From contig NZ_CP036267.1 in NCBI RefSeq assembly GCF_007744255.1, forward strand, positions 2,979,500 through 3,043,499: a DNA stretch of 64,000 nucleotides, in the 5' to 3' direction. Shown here in pieces: positions 9,266-17,507 of this stretch; the stretch's first letter is position 1; each line of letters starts with the position of its first letter. The position numbers were made by a program, and so were the translations under genes. The notes under the pieces were generated by a model, which saw nothing but the letters and a program-made list of their open reading frames with translations, did no database searches and had not been told where the DNA came from. The DNA is from Thalassoglobus polymorphus (GTDB taxonomy: Bacteria > Planctomycetota > Planctomycetia > Planctomycetales > Planctomycetaceae).

Positions 9266-9285
9266 CGCAAACACGTTAGTTTGCG
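9266..9285. promoter_or_regulatory. Perfect 7-bp palindrome upstream of VWA gene
   Basis: CGCAAAC-ACGTTA-GTTTGCG lies about 60 bases before the VWA start. It could be an operator or a 5' leader hairpin; nothing else in the sequence decides between them. The surrounding 8880-9346 gap (467 bp) between divergent genes holds no supported gene. Confidence 0.35.
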
Positions 9286-9346
9286 CATTGAATTCGGCTC
9301 CCGGAAATGTCGCAGCGAATCTGATCAGGGTGAATGTTCGAAAGTT

Positions 9347-10396
9347 ATGAACGAACCGAAAGAGGCAATTTCGATCTCTTCTCAGAAGCTTCTGGAGCCA
9401 ACAACTTCAGTGGCGGCTTCGGCAATTCTACATCTCACACTGATCGCCACACTGGCATTTGTAGCACTCCCGACTCAGAACAAAGATTCGGTCAACACGA
9501 TCGCTGCAAACTTCTCTCCGATCTCGACGGAAGTTGATCCAATCCAGATCGAACAAGAAACTTTCAACAACGACATTAGCAGTTCATCCGGAGCGTCTGA
9601 GGCTCTGGATAAAAAATTTCTCTCGACCGTGACAAACGCCCCCATCGATGCGACTCCAGATGTCACTCAAGCAACAACGCTCGATCTGGCGAACATCGGC
9701 CAGGCAGCCGGGAACATGTCTGAGAATATTTCATCGATGCTGAAAAGCTCTGAGGCGAACAGAGGCGGTCAGGGTGATGGAGGAGAAGGTTCAGGCCAGG
9801 GGAACGGTGACTTCTTTGGACTGAATCTGAACGGAACCAGTGTGGTCTTTGTCGTGGATGCTTCGAGCAGCATGAATCATCCATTCCCAGATCCGTACAA
9901 AACACGGTTCGGCAGAGTGAAAGTGGAATTAGTCCGTACCATTGGACGCATGACTGAATCCGAAAAATTCTTCATGATCTTCTTTCATGACATCGCAGTT
10001 CCCATGCCGGCACATCGATTGGTCAGTGCCACGCCTGCGAATCAAAAAACATATCTCACCTGGATGGCACCCGGACAGGCTACTGGAACCACGGAACCTG
10101 AAGCCGCGTTACACATGGCACTTAAGTTGCGTCCAGAAGTGATCTACTTTCTGACCGATGGGCGTTTCCACTTCAGCGTTGTCAAAAGCGTGACGAAAGC
10201 GAATCGGGATCGCATCACAATAAACACGATCTGCTTCGGTGATGCTGAAGGCGAAAAAATGCTGAAACAACTCGCTGCCAGCAATGGGGGTGTCTACAAG
10301 TATGTTCCAGACACAGCGACAGAACCAGCCCCGGAATCAGAACCGTCCAAAATCTCGAAGCGAGCAGAATCTGAGGTGATCGAGATTCCGAAGTGA
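9347..10396 (+). CDS. Membrane-anchored VWA-domain protein
   Basis: A 349-residue protein with one N-terminal membrane helix (about residues 22-41), a long Ser/Thr/Asn-rich periplasmic stalk, a Gly-rich hinge (RGGQGDGGEGSGQGNG), then a von Willebrand A domain from about residue 163. The MIDAS motif DASSS (D171, S173, S175) is intact and FLTDGRFHF supplies the later aspartate, so metal-dependent ligand binding is possible. The ATG at 9347 is preferred over one 66 bases upstream because the upstream stretch is polar and unlike the family. It has the general form of the planctomycete secreted VWA proteins. It is not directly adjacent to the MoxR block that begins at 15127. Confidence 0.82.
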   Translation: MNEPKEAISISSQKLLEPTTSVAASAILHLTLIATLAFVALPTQNKDSVNTIAANFSPISTEVDPIQIEQETFNNDISSSSGASEALDKKFLSTVTNAPIDATPDVTQATTLDLANIGQAAGNMSENISSMLKSSEANRGGQGDGGEGSGQGNGDFFGLNLNGTSVVFVVDASSSMNHPFPDPYKTRFGRVKVELVRTIGRMTESEKFFMIFFHDIAVPMPAHRLVSATPANQKTYLTWMAPGQATGTTEPEAALHMALKLRPEVIYFLTDGRFHFSVVKSVTKANRDRITINTICFGDAEGEKMLKQLAASNGGVYKYVPDTATEPAPESEPSKISKRAESEVIEIPK

Positions 10397-10474
10397 TGCG
10401 GTTTGCAATTGCGTGTATGATTCGAGAAGATTTCCAATGTCCCGATTTTTTTCATCTCATCACGCCGTCTCTTT

Positions 10475-11683
10475 ATGCTGCATTCGAACCCGTTACTCCC
10501 CCTTGGTCGTGTCCTCCTAATACTGTTCGCAATCACCTCTTCTGGCAATTCTGAAGAGCAGGCTCGCCCAACGAATGTTGCGCAACGTAGCGACTTCCAC
10601 AACTCGCGAATCAGTTTTGAACGTGATCAAGCTGGTCATGTCGCGTTTATTGGCGGATCGATCACCGAGATGAATGGGTATCGGCCGATGGTGATGGACT
10701 ACCTGACCCAGCGATTTCCTGAGACAGAATTCACCTTCACGGATGCCGGGATTTCGTCTACCTGTTCAACTGCCGGAGCATTTCGCTTGCGAAATGACGT
10801 CTTGGTGCATGGAAAGGTCGATCTTCTTTTTATCGAATTTGCAGTCAACGACGATCAGGATGCGGCTCATTCTCTCGAACAAGCTCGTCGGGGAATGGAA
10901 GGTTTAATCCGCCACACGCTTCAGCATTCCCCCACGGCTGAGATTGTTGTCACTTATTTCGTGAATCCGGAGATGCTGGAGAAACTTCAACGAGGCGAAA
11001 CACCTGTTTCGATTCAAGCTCATGAATCTGTCGCACAACATTACGGGGCGACGACAATTCACCTCGCTCAAGAAGTTGCAGACCGAATCGACGAGAAGAA
11101 ACTGACCTGGAAAGATTATGGGGGTGTCCACCCTGCCCCATTCGGGAACGCCATCCCGACCAGCATGATCGCAAAGACTCTCGAATCTGCCTGGGCAAAT
11201 GAACTCCCAGCGAATGCAAAGCAAACACCTAAAAAACTTCCAGAACTCCTCGATCCGCAAAGTTATACCAGTGGTGATTACGTCCCGCGAGAAGATCTAA
11301 AGCTCGGGCCGGGGTGGAACATTCAAGCTCCTGACTGGAAAACGATTGAAGGTTCGGTTCGCAGCCGTCATCAAAATCGAGATCTCATAACTTGCACAGT
11401 TCCGGGAAGCGGGCTGTCGTTTTCATTCACCGGAAGTGCCGTGGGAGTCGAATGTGTCGCCGGTCCCGATGCTGGAACTCTGGAATACAAAATCGACTCT
11501 GGCGATTGGCAGGAACTCAACCTTTCACATCGTTATAGCAAGGGGCTGCACTATCCTCGAACAGTCCTCTTTGATGACCAATTGAAAAACGTAAAGCACA
11601 CGATCAGCGTTCGTCTTTCTTCAAAAGAGTCGGATTATGGATTGAAACCGGCTGTCCGCATTCTGAATTTTGTGGCCAACTGA
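10475..11683 (+). CDS. Secreted SGNH/GDSL-type esterase with C-terminal beta domain
   Basis: A 402-residue exported hydrolase. After a signal peptide (LLILFAITSSGNS) the SGNH blocks are present: block I GGSIT with nucleophile S62, block III EFAVND with N125, and block V DYGGVHP with D214 and H219. The glycine-for-aspartate change in GDS is common in carbohydrate esterase members. Residues about 260-402 form a beta-rich domain (GSGLSFSFTGSAVGVEC) like the carbohydrate-binding or esterase extensions seen in sialate O-acetylesterase and CE2-type enzymes. The likely role is deacetylation or deacylation of polysaccharide. It is followed after only 4 bp by the sulfatase-like gene, so the two are probably co-transcribed. 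Confidence 0.83.
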   Translation: MLHSNPLLPLGRVLLILFAITSSGNSEEQARPTNVAQRSDFHNSRISFERDQAGHVAFIGGSITEMNGYRPMVMDYLTQRFPETEFTFTDAGISSTCSTAGAFRLRNDVLVHGKVDLLFIEFAVNDDQDAAHSLEQARRGMEGLIRHTLQHSPTAEIVVTYFVNPEMLEKLQRGETPVSIQAHESVAQHYGATTIHLAQEVADRIDEKKLTWKDYGGVHPAPFGNAIPTSMIAKTLESAWANELPANAKQTPKKLPELLDPQSYTSGDYVPREDLKLGPGWNIQAPDWKTIEGSVRSRHQNRDLITCTVPGSGLSFSFTGSAVGVECVAGPDAGTLEYKIDSGDWQELNLSHRYSKGLHYPRTVLFDDQLKNVKHTISVRLSSKESDYGLKPAVRILNFVAN

Positions 11684-11687
11684 TTCC

Positions 11688-12527
11688 ATGAAGACGGTCA
11701 CTCTGCTTTTTGAAAAACTTTCTGCCGCATCATTGGGATGCTATGGCAGTGGCTTCCCCACGCCAGGGATTGACGAGTTCGCAACTACTTCAGATCTCTT
11801 CACGAGCTGTTTTGCTGATCGATCTTGTGAACTGCTCGACGAATGGGTGAATTCAACAAACGTGACGCGGATCAACACTCTCGACGAGTGGGAGAATTTG
11901 GACTTCGAAGACCTGCTCCGGAATGACGAATGCCAATCTCAGAGACTCCAGTTCGGCAGTGAAATTCAACCAGCTGAAGCGGATGGCATTGTCTCAAAGC
12001 TACTAGAAGTGTTGGCCTCTTGCGATTCACCAACGGCAGTTATTCTGACAGCAATTGAAGGAGGGAACTACCAGGAATTCCAGACTGAAAACGACTCGTC
12101 GTCAAACGACACGTCCGCAAAAAAAACCTCCGCAGACGGCTTCACTGTTGGAGAGATCGAAGCACATGTCCCGCTCATAGTGAAGTTACCTCAACAAGAG
12201 TTTTCCCGTCGACGGATGGAGTTAATCACCACTTCGAAAATCCTCGAACTCGTTTCGAATCTTCTTGAGTCTCCAGAGGCCTATTCAAGCTGGAGAGATC
12301 AACTCGTGACTGGTCAGATCCAATATGCCTCGGAGCAGGAACGAGCCGTTCGAACTGAACACTGGTTGCTGATTCAATCACGTGAGGCCAAGGCAGACGA
12401 CCGCGATTCCATGTTTTTGTTCCGAAAACCTGAAGATGTGTGGGAAATTCTGAATGTCGTTGACCAATACCCTCAGGTCATCGATAATTACATTGAGACT
12501 GGTCAACTTACGTATCCCGAAGACTAA
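11688..12527 (+). CDS. Truncated sulfatase-fold protein lacking the active site (pseudo-sulfatase)
   Basis: A 279-residue protein without a signal peptide. Its start VTLLFEKLSAASLGCYGSGF, TPGIDEFA and LFTSCFA tracks the sulfatase N-terminus (xNVLLIxxDxxRxxxLGCYG, TPxIDxLA, FTNAFA), but the metal aspartates and the C-x-P-x-R nucleophile motif are replaced (FADRSCELL). Later, EAHVPLIVKLP and HWLLIQSREAK with YPQVIDNYIETGQ match the sulfatase segments VPLIIRxP, WKLI and the final helix. The length is about half of a normal sulfatase. It looks like a degenerate, possibly regulatory, paralogue and not a fresh pseudogene, because the frame is intact throughout. It starts 4 bp after the SGNH esterase stop and is followed 61 bp later by the TraB-like gene. 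Confidence 0.55.
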   Translation: MKTVTLLFEKLSAASLGCYGSGFPTPGIDEFATTSDLFTSCFADRSCELLDEWVNSTNVTRINTLDEWENLDFEDLLRNDECQSQRLQFGSEIQPAEADGIVSKLLEVLASCDSPTAVILTAIEGGNYQEFQTENDSSSNDTSAKKTSADGFTVGEIEAHVPLIVKLPQQEFSRRRMELITTSKILELVSNLLESPEAYSSWRDQLVTGQIQYASEQERAVRTEHWLLIQSREAKADDRDSMFLFRKPEDVWEILNVVDQYPQVIDNYIETGQLTYPED

Positions 12528-12588
12528 CAAACAGTCAAGCCTCTCCATTCGCGTGTCAATCGGTCAACATTAAAAGCAATCACCTGCT

Positions 12589-14454
12589 ATGCACCCCGTT
12601 CTGAAAATGAGTGATCGAATCAGCTGCCTCCCGGTCGTTCACGGCAGTGGAGACTTTGCGATTCAAGTCCGCGAAACCATGCTTGGAGAAGCGTTCGATT
12701 GTCTCGCAGTTCCGCTCCCGGAGTCGTTTCAATACGACGTAGAACAGGGAGTCGCACACTTACCGAATGTAACCATTGTCGTTCAGGACGAATCAAAAGG
12801 ATTCAACACCGAGTGGAGTCCAGAGGGGAACGACGAGGACGAGAAGAGCGCGAGCTATGTCCCGATTGATCCATGTCAACCTGTCATCGCTGCTATTCGT
12901 CTCGCGATGCAGGAGCATCTCCCGCGTTTCTTTATTGACCTGGAAGTTGAATCTTTCGAAGTCCAAACCGATCTCTTCCCTGATCCTTACGCCTTAAAAC
13001 GAGTCAAGCCCGAACAGTATGCCGCTGCCGTTCTGCCATTTTTATCTCGACCGAAATCGCAACAACACCAGCAGCGTATCCAATGGATGGCTCGGCGACT
13101 TCGCGAACTCGAAACCCAGTTCAAGTCCGTTCTTTTCGTTTGCTCAATCATCGATTGGCCCTGGATACGAGAAGCGTATCTCGCCAACGAACCGCAAGAT
13201 CTCAACCACGAACCGGTTTACGAAACCGATCTCTATCAGGTCGATCCGCAGACCCTCATTTTCCTACTGGAAGAACTCCCCTTCGTCACCAGTCTTTACG
13301 AACAGTCACGTTATTCACTTGACGATGATGAAAATCTCTCCGTGGATGGCATTAAAGAATTAATTCTGACCGCTCGTGAAAAGTACAAATCCGAGCACCA
13401 GAAACGTGGACGGACGATCTCCCCGCATTTGATGCGGACCTACTTAAAATACGTCCGAAACTTAAGTCTCGTCGAACGTCGAATGACTCCCGATCTGTAC
13501 ACGCTCATCATCGCAGCGAAGCAGATGATGGGTGACTTGTTTGCAGTCTCTCTGGCAGAAGTGGCACGCGAATATCAATTTTCCGAGAATTTGCCATATG
13601 GCAGATTCAAAATGTCGATTGATCGTGGGCAACTTCCGGATGGCGAGATTGCTGACATGAAATGTCGTCTCCCCGGACCTCCGACGAGTTGGCGCTCGTG
13701 TGATCTCAACACCAAGCCTCCCGAGATCGACAAACAAAAATGGGCGATGCGCTGGAATCCTTTTAACCACTGCAGTTGGCCTCCTGAAGATGTTGCCATC
13801 GAGCGGTTTCGTACGCACGTGAAAGATAAAGCACTTTCCTTGATGGGCAACGATCTTGCCAAGGTGGAGAAGTTCACATCAAGTATTAAAGATGGGCTCG
13901 ATATTCGAGAGACACTGCGAAACTGGCATACCGGAGAACTCTTCGTCAAAGAGAACCCTCCGAGCCGAGGCAGCCTCGATTGCGTTTTAATGTTCTTCGA
14001 CTCCCCTGCCGATCCGCGCGATTATCCGTTCCGGGTGACTTGGCATGCAGAGCATCAAGATGAGTCCACACTCGCATTCTTTGGTTCCCCCTTCGAGGAC
14101 AATTTTGTCGGACCGGGGATTGCAATGTCGACTTACGGGGGAGCGATGTTCCTCTTTCCTCCGCGTCCCGTACCGGATGTCTGGAAAGATCCGCGTTTTG
14201 ACGTGGTCGACACTCTTGAAGAACGTCTGTTGATTGCAGCCTGCCATCATTCAAAAGAGCGACACATCGCTGTCCTCGCGAATGCAGCGCCGGGCGTTGC
14301 CTGGAGACGTCTTGCTAAACGGTATGGAAAGAAACTGGTCCACGTTCCGCTCAACGGTTTCAGCGGAGAAACAGTTCAACAACTTCGAATGTTCCACATT
14401 TTGAACGGTCACGAAGTCAGGAGCTACGCGGACCATTTTATTCGAAAAGCGTAA
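12589..14454 (+). CDS. Large TraB/DUF5682-like protein, function unknown
   Basis: A 621-residue cytoplasmic protein without membrane helices. The N-terminal half has the order seen in TraB/ChaN/EreA-superfamily proteins, including DUF5682: a first strand VVHGSGDFAIQVRETM, CLAVPLPESF, PVIAAIRLAMQEHLPRFFIDLE, then MARRLRELETQFKSVLFVCS, similar to the step in which a helix leads into a C/H strand. In DUF5682 that strand usually carries a histidine; here it reads VCSIIDWPW. The C-terminal half has no fold I recognise (ILNGHEVRSYADHFIRKA at the end). DUF5682 genes commonly sit near MoxR and VWA genes, and a MoxR operon begins 670 bp downstream. The assignment is tentative. Confidence 0.45.
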   Translation: MHPVLKMSDRISCLPVVHGSGDFAIQVRETMLGEAFDCLAVPLPESFQYDVEQGVAHLPNVTIVVQDESKGFNTEWSPEGNDEDEKSASYVPIDPCQPVIAAIRLAMQEHLPRFFIDLEVESFEVQTDLFPDPYALKRVKPEQYAAAVLPFLSRPKSQQHQQRIQWMARRLRELETQFKSVLFVCSIIDWPWIREAYLANEPQDLNHEPVYETDLYQVDPQTLIFLLEELPFVTSLYEQSRYSLDDDENLSVDGIKELILTAREKYKSEHQKRGRTISPHLMRTYLKYVRNLSLVERRMTPDLYTLIIAAKQMMGDLFAVSLAEVAREYQFSENLPYGRFKMSIDRGQLPDGEIADMKCRLPGPPTSWRSCDLNTKPPEIDKQKWAMRWNPFNHCSWPPEDVAIERFRTHVKDKALSLMGNDLAKVEKFTSSIKDGLDIRETLRNWHTGELFVKENPPSRGSLDCVLMFFDSPADPRDYPFRVTWHAEHQDESTLAFFGSPFEDNFVGPGIAMSTYGGAMFLFPPRPVPDVWKDPRFDVVDTLEERLLIAACHHSKERHIAVLANAAPGVAWRRLAKRYGKKLVHVPLNGFSGETVQQLRMFHILNGHEVRSYADHFIRKA

Positions 14455-14493
14455 GCCCTTCTGGTCCTTGTGAAGAAAAGCCTGCCCACGCAA

Positions 14494-14805
14494 TTACAAA
14501 ATTGTCAGCAGGAAATTTCGTATCTGCTGCTGCGTTCCGGAATCAATTCTTCCGCGGAACTTCAGATGAACGTGACCTCGCGAGTCAGGGTTTCCAGTCA
14601 CCTTCAACCTCCCTGTATAGTCGAGATCCTGCTTCACGAACGTTTCAATTTGAGATCTCGCACGCGAGCTGATTCCATGCGAATCTACAAGATTAGAACC
14701 TTCGATGATGAGGCGAATTGCGGACTTCGGTCGTATCGCTGATAAGACGAACCATCCTGCGATTCCGAGAAACACTATTCCAATCAGAACTTGCGAGTCA
14801 CTCAT
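14494..14805 (-). CDS. Small membrane protein, DUF3634-like
   Basis: A 103-residue protein with an N-terminal membrane helix (VLIGIVFLGIAGWFVLSAI) and a soluble tail in which IRLIIEGSNLV, ISSRARSQIETFV and GHVHLKFRGRIDSGTQQQIRNFLL follow the order of DUF3634 (a beta strand after the helix, then a late RLRFSG-IP-x-RQRFRN element). Function unknown. It is convergent with the TraB-like gene; the gap between them is only 39 bp and shows no clear hairpin. Confidence 0.6.
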   Translation of the reverse strand: MSDSQVLIGIVFLGIAGWFVLSAIRPKSAIRLIIEGSNLVDSHGISSRARSQIETFVKQDLDYTGRLKVTGNPDSRGHVHLKFRGRIDSGTQQQIRNFLLTIL

Positions 14806-15126
14806 CTCAGCTGTCTGCCAGAAACTACAAACCTGTCCAGAATAGAATTTACCTGATTCGATAAGTCATCGATATCGAACATGCATATAACTTGAAACCA
14901 GAGTCGGACTGCTCAGCAAAACAATTCGAATACGGCCTTGCCTGAACTCATCGTATTTTCTGCCACTCCATTGAAATTTCCTCTCTCCTCTCCGTAATAT
15001 CACATTTGAAAGAGATCGACGACTCAACAATTTCTTTTCATTCTCAAAGTTTTCGAAAATCTTTGAACGAATCCGTTCTCTCTCACGTATTCACTAATAG
15101 GGCACATCTTCAACTGGTGATCACAC
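14806..15126. other. 321-bp gap upstream of the MoxR operon
   Basis: The intergenic region between divergently transcribed genes must hold the promoter of the long 15-31 kb block. I see no clear promoter hexamers at proper spacing, no repeat of family A or B, and no small gene. Confidence 0.5.
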
Positions 15127-16125
15127 ATGAGTCTTGCTTCAACGGATATCGCGAAAGAGGAAATCCAGGCGTTTGCCTCCCGGGTCAAAGAGATCCGCGA
15201 CCGACTCCACGAAACCGTTGTAGGGCAGGACGAAACGATTGATTTGCTGCTGACCTGCGCTTTAACAGGCTCTCATGCTCTGCTCGTCGGTGTTCCAGGG
15301 CTTGCCAAAACTTTGATGGTGAAAGCACTGGCAGCCGCGTTTCAATGGAAATTCTCACGGATTCAGTTCACCCCCGACTTGATGCCGTCGGATATTACTG
15401 GTTACGAACTGCTTGGGAAATCATCTGAAAATGGTTCGCCACAGCTCACTTTCCGCCCCGGACCGGTTTTTTCCAACCTTGTTTTGGCTGATGAAATCAA
15501 TCGCGCAGCTCCGAAAACTCAGTCAGCTTTGTTAGAAGCAATGGCTGAGCGACACGTTACTGTCGGAGGGCAGACGCATCATCTTGAAGAACCATTTGTT
15601 GTTGTGGCGACGCAAAACCCGATCGAACAAGAAGGAACCTACCCTCTTCCAGAGGCTCAACTCGATCGATTTATGATGGAAATCCGCATCGGTTATCCCA
15701 AACCTGAGCAGGAAAAAGAAATTGTCATGAAGACCTCAGGGGCGACACCAGCCATCCCCGCGGCAGCTTTTGATCGAGAAACATTTCTCCAACTGCGGAA
15801 TCTTGTCTGGTCCGTTCCGATTCCTGAAAACGTCGCGGAGTTCGCCGTTCAACTTTGCGGTGCAACTCGACCGGACGAACCGACAGCTAAGCAGTTCGCA
15901 AAAGATTATGTCGCCTGGGGAGCGGGACCTCGTGGAGCACAAAGCCTCGTCACAGCCGCCAAGGCGGGGGCACTCTTAAAAGGCCGCACAGCTCCCACTG
16001 TCGCAGATATCCGTGATGTTGCCGTACCTGTATTACGTCACCGAGTTGTTGTGAATCACCGCGCAATTGGAGATGGTGTGACAACAGAAACAGTGATTAA
16101 GAATCTGCTCAAAGAGCTTGAGTGA
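15127..16125 (+). CDS. MoxR-family AAA+ ATPase
   Basis: A 332-residue ATPase of the MoxR/RavA class, chaperone-like enzymes that mature or activate partner proteins, usually with VWA domains. Walker A is GVPGLAKT (55-62), Walker B is VLADEINRAAPKTQ, sensor 1 is VVATQNPIEQEGTYPLPEAQLDRF, and the C-terminal lid domain follows (AVPVLRHRVVVNH). The length is normal. It heads a co-oriented series of DUF58, BatA-like and VWA genes, the classic MoxR neighbourhood. A 384-bp gap filled with family A and B repeats separates it from the next gene. Confidence 0.95.
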   Translation: MSLASTDIAKEEIQAFASRVKEIRDRLHETVVGQDETIDLLLTCALTGSHALLVGVPGLAKTLMVKALAAAFQWKFSRIQFTPDLMPSDITGYELLGKSSENGSPQLTFRPGPVFSNLVLADEINRAAPKTQSALLEAMAERHVTVGGQTHHLEEPFVVVATQNPIEQEGTYPLPEAQLDRFMMEIRIGYPKPEQEKEIVMKTSGATPAIPAAAFDRETFLQLRNLVWSVPIPENVAEFAVQLCGATRPDEPTAKQFAKDYVAWGAGPRGAQSLVTAAKAGALLKGRTAPTVADIRDVAVPVLRHRVVVNHRAIGDGVTTETVIKNLLKELE

Positions 16126-16194
16126 CACAAACAAAATGAGTCCCGATGACAACACCGACATAGATAACCTGATTAAGAACCATTTGAGAAAAAA

Positions 16195-16278
16195 TTGAGA
16201 ACCAGTTCGGAGCCTTTTGAAATGATCTCCTTCCTCAATATTTAAGAGAACAACCCCGGGCTTGAAAATCATTTCTAA
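16195..16278 (+). repeat. Family A dispersed repeat, diverged copy
   Basis: GAGAACCAGTTCGGAGCC at the left and GAAAATCATTTCTAAA at the right, with CTTCCTCAATATTTAAGAGA in the middle, align with the family A unit over its full length. It lies 70 bp after the moxR stop and 26 bp before the tandem family B units. Confidence 0.65.
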
Positions 16279-16303
16279 AGCAATCCAAATATTGGCCTTT
16301 ACG

Positions 16304-16474
16304 TACTGCCTCATGGCAAGCTGCCTGTGTAGTTACTAAAGCGTACTTCGCGGGCACAAAAACATTGAAAATGTTTCAGGAAAGTCAAGTATGAGCCATT
16401 GTGTACTGCCTCGTGGCAAGCAGCTTGTAAAGTTAAGAGAGCGAACTTCACGGGCACAAAAACATTGAAAATGT
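16304..16474 (-). repeat. Two tandem family B units, 100-bp period
   Basis: Units at 16304-16375 and 16404-16474 both begin TACTGCCTC(A/G)TGGCAAGC and end GGGCACAAAAACATTGAAAA, with variable centres. The order CTGCCTCGTGGC ... CTTCACGGGCAC is the reverse complement of the family B core found elsewhere in the window. The pair ends 35 bp before the DUF58 start, so it is probably transcribed within the operon leader. Confidence 0.8.
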
Positions 16475-16509
16475 TCTGAATAGAACTCAGGCTGGGCAAA
16501 AGAGTTTTC

Positions 16510-17421
16510 ATGGCAGCTGCAACAGATTCCAAATTTCTGGATTTACAAGCTTTAGCGGCATTGGAGCAGTTGCGTTTTACGACTCGTCACCGCATCGAGG
16601 GGGCCTACAGTGGAAGGCACGCCTCTCGTCAAAAAGGGGGATCGGGCGAGTTTGTCGACTATCGAGAATACACTCCCGGAGAAGATCTTCGTCGCCTCGA
16701 CTGGAAGGTCTATGCACGCACCGGAAAGTCGTATGTTCGTTTGTTCCAGGACGAAACAAACCTGCTTTGCACGCTGGCGATTGATGCCAGTGCCTCGATG
16801 TTGTTCGGAGCGAAAAGTTCATCAAACAGAACGGGATCAAAGCTCGAGTATGCCCAGTATCTGGCAACCGGGTTTTCGCATGTGATCTCACACGGACAGG
16901 ATCAAGTTGGGCTCGCAGTTCTTGGTGATCAGTTAATTGAGTCCATCCCCTGCGGTGGGACAGTGACTCACGTCAGGCATTGCCAGTCAACGATTGAGAA
17001 GATTGAAACCTCTCCGACTCTGCACCTTGCACCAGGTTTGCGGCAACTTTTTGAGCGGACTCCTTCACGTGGAGTCCTTGCTCTCATGTCTGATTTCTTA
17101 ATCGATGACCTCGACGATCTCTTCGCAGCCATTCGATTATTTCGTCACCGACAATTTGAAGTCATCCTATTGCATCTTGTTCATCCTGATGAAGAGCAAC
17201 TCCCTGAAGGAAGCTCCTATCGGTTTGAAGGTCTCGAGGGCGAGGGGCGAATTGACTGCTCACCTGCGCACATTCGAGACGAATACGCCAAGCAGTTTTC
17301 GAATCATCTCGCGATGGTCCGTTCTTACGCGTTGTCGGCGGGCTGTGACTACCGGCTTGTTTCAACATCGCAGTCCTATTTAAGTATCCTCGGTAGTTTT
17401 CTAGTTGAAAGGAGCGGATAA
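16510..17421 (+). CDS. DUF58 (VWA-like) protein
   Basis: A 303-residue cytoplasmic protein of the DUF58 family, usual partner of MoxR ATPases. It shows the N-terminal RHRIEGAYSGRHASRQKGGSG segment, the hallmark REYTPGEDLRRLDWKVYART, then TLAIDASASMLFG, a VWA-like strand with a D-x-S-x-S motif. The length is typical. It probably works with the upstream MoxR ATPase and the downstream BatA-like and VWA membrane proteins. The in-frame ATG at 16510 has no strong ribosome site. Confidence 0.93.
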   Translation: MAAATDSKFLDLQALAALEQLRFTTRHRIEGAYSGRHASRQKGGSGEFVDYREYTPGEDLRRLDWKVYARTGKSYVRLFQDETNLLCTLAIDASASMLFGAKSSSNRTGSKLEYAQYLATGFSHVISHGQDQVGLAVLGDQLIESIPCGGTVTHVRHCQSTIEKIETSPTLHLAPGLRQLFERTPSRGVLALMSDFLIDDLDDLFAAIRLFRHRQFEVILLHLVHPDEEQLPEGSSYRFEGLEGEGRIDCSPAHIRDEYAKQFSNHLAMVRSYALSAGCDYRLVSTSQSYLSILGSFLVERSG

Positions 17422-17507
17422 GGTGAGAGCTCAACCTCGAGGTGGAGATTCCACTCCGCATTTCGAGCACAAGCATATCAGTATCTCAATTCCCCTTCCT
17501 TGATCTT

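Noticed and set aside
16304-16474. Possible CRISPR array from the 100-bp-spaced repeats
   Set aside because: Only two units, each about 72 bp with variable centres, and a third partner elsewhere in both orientations; no cas gene is near. They belong to the dispersed family B.
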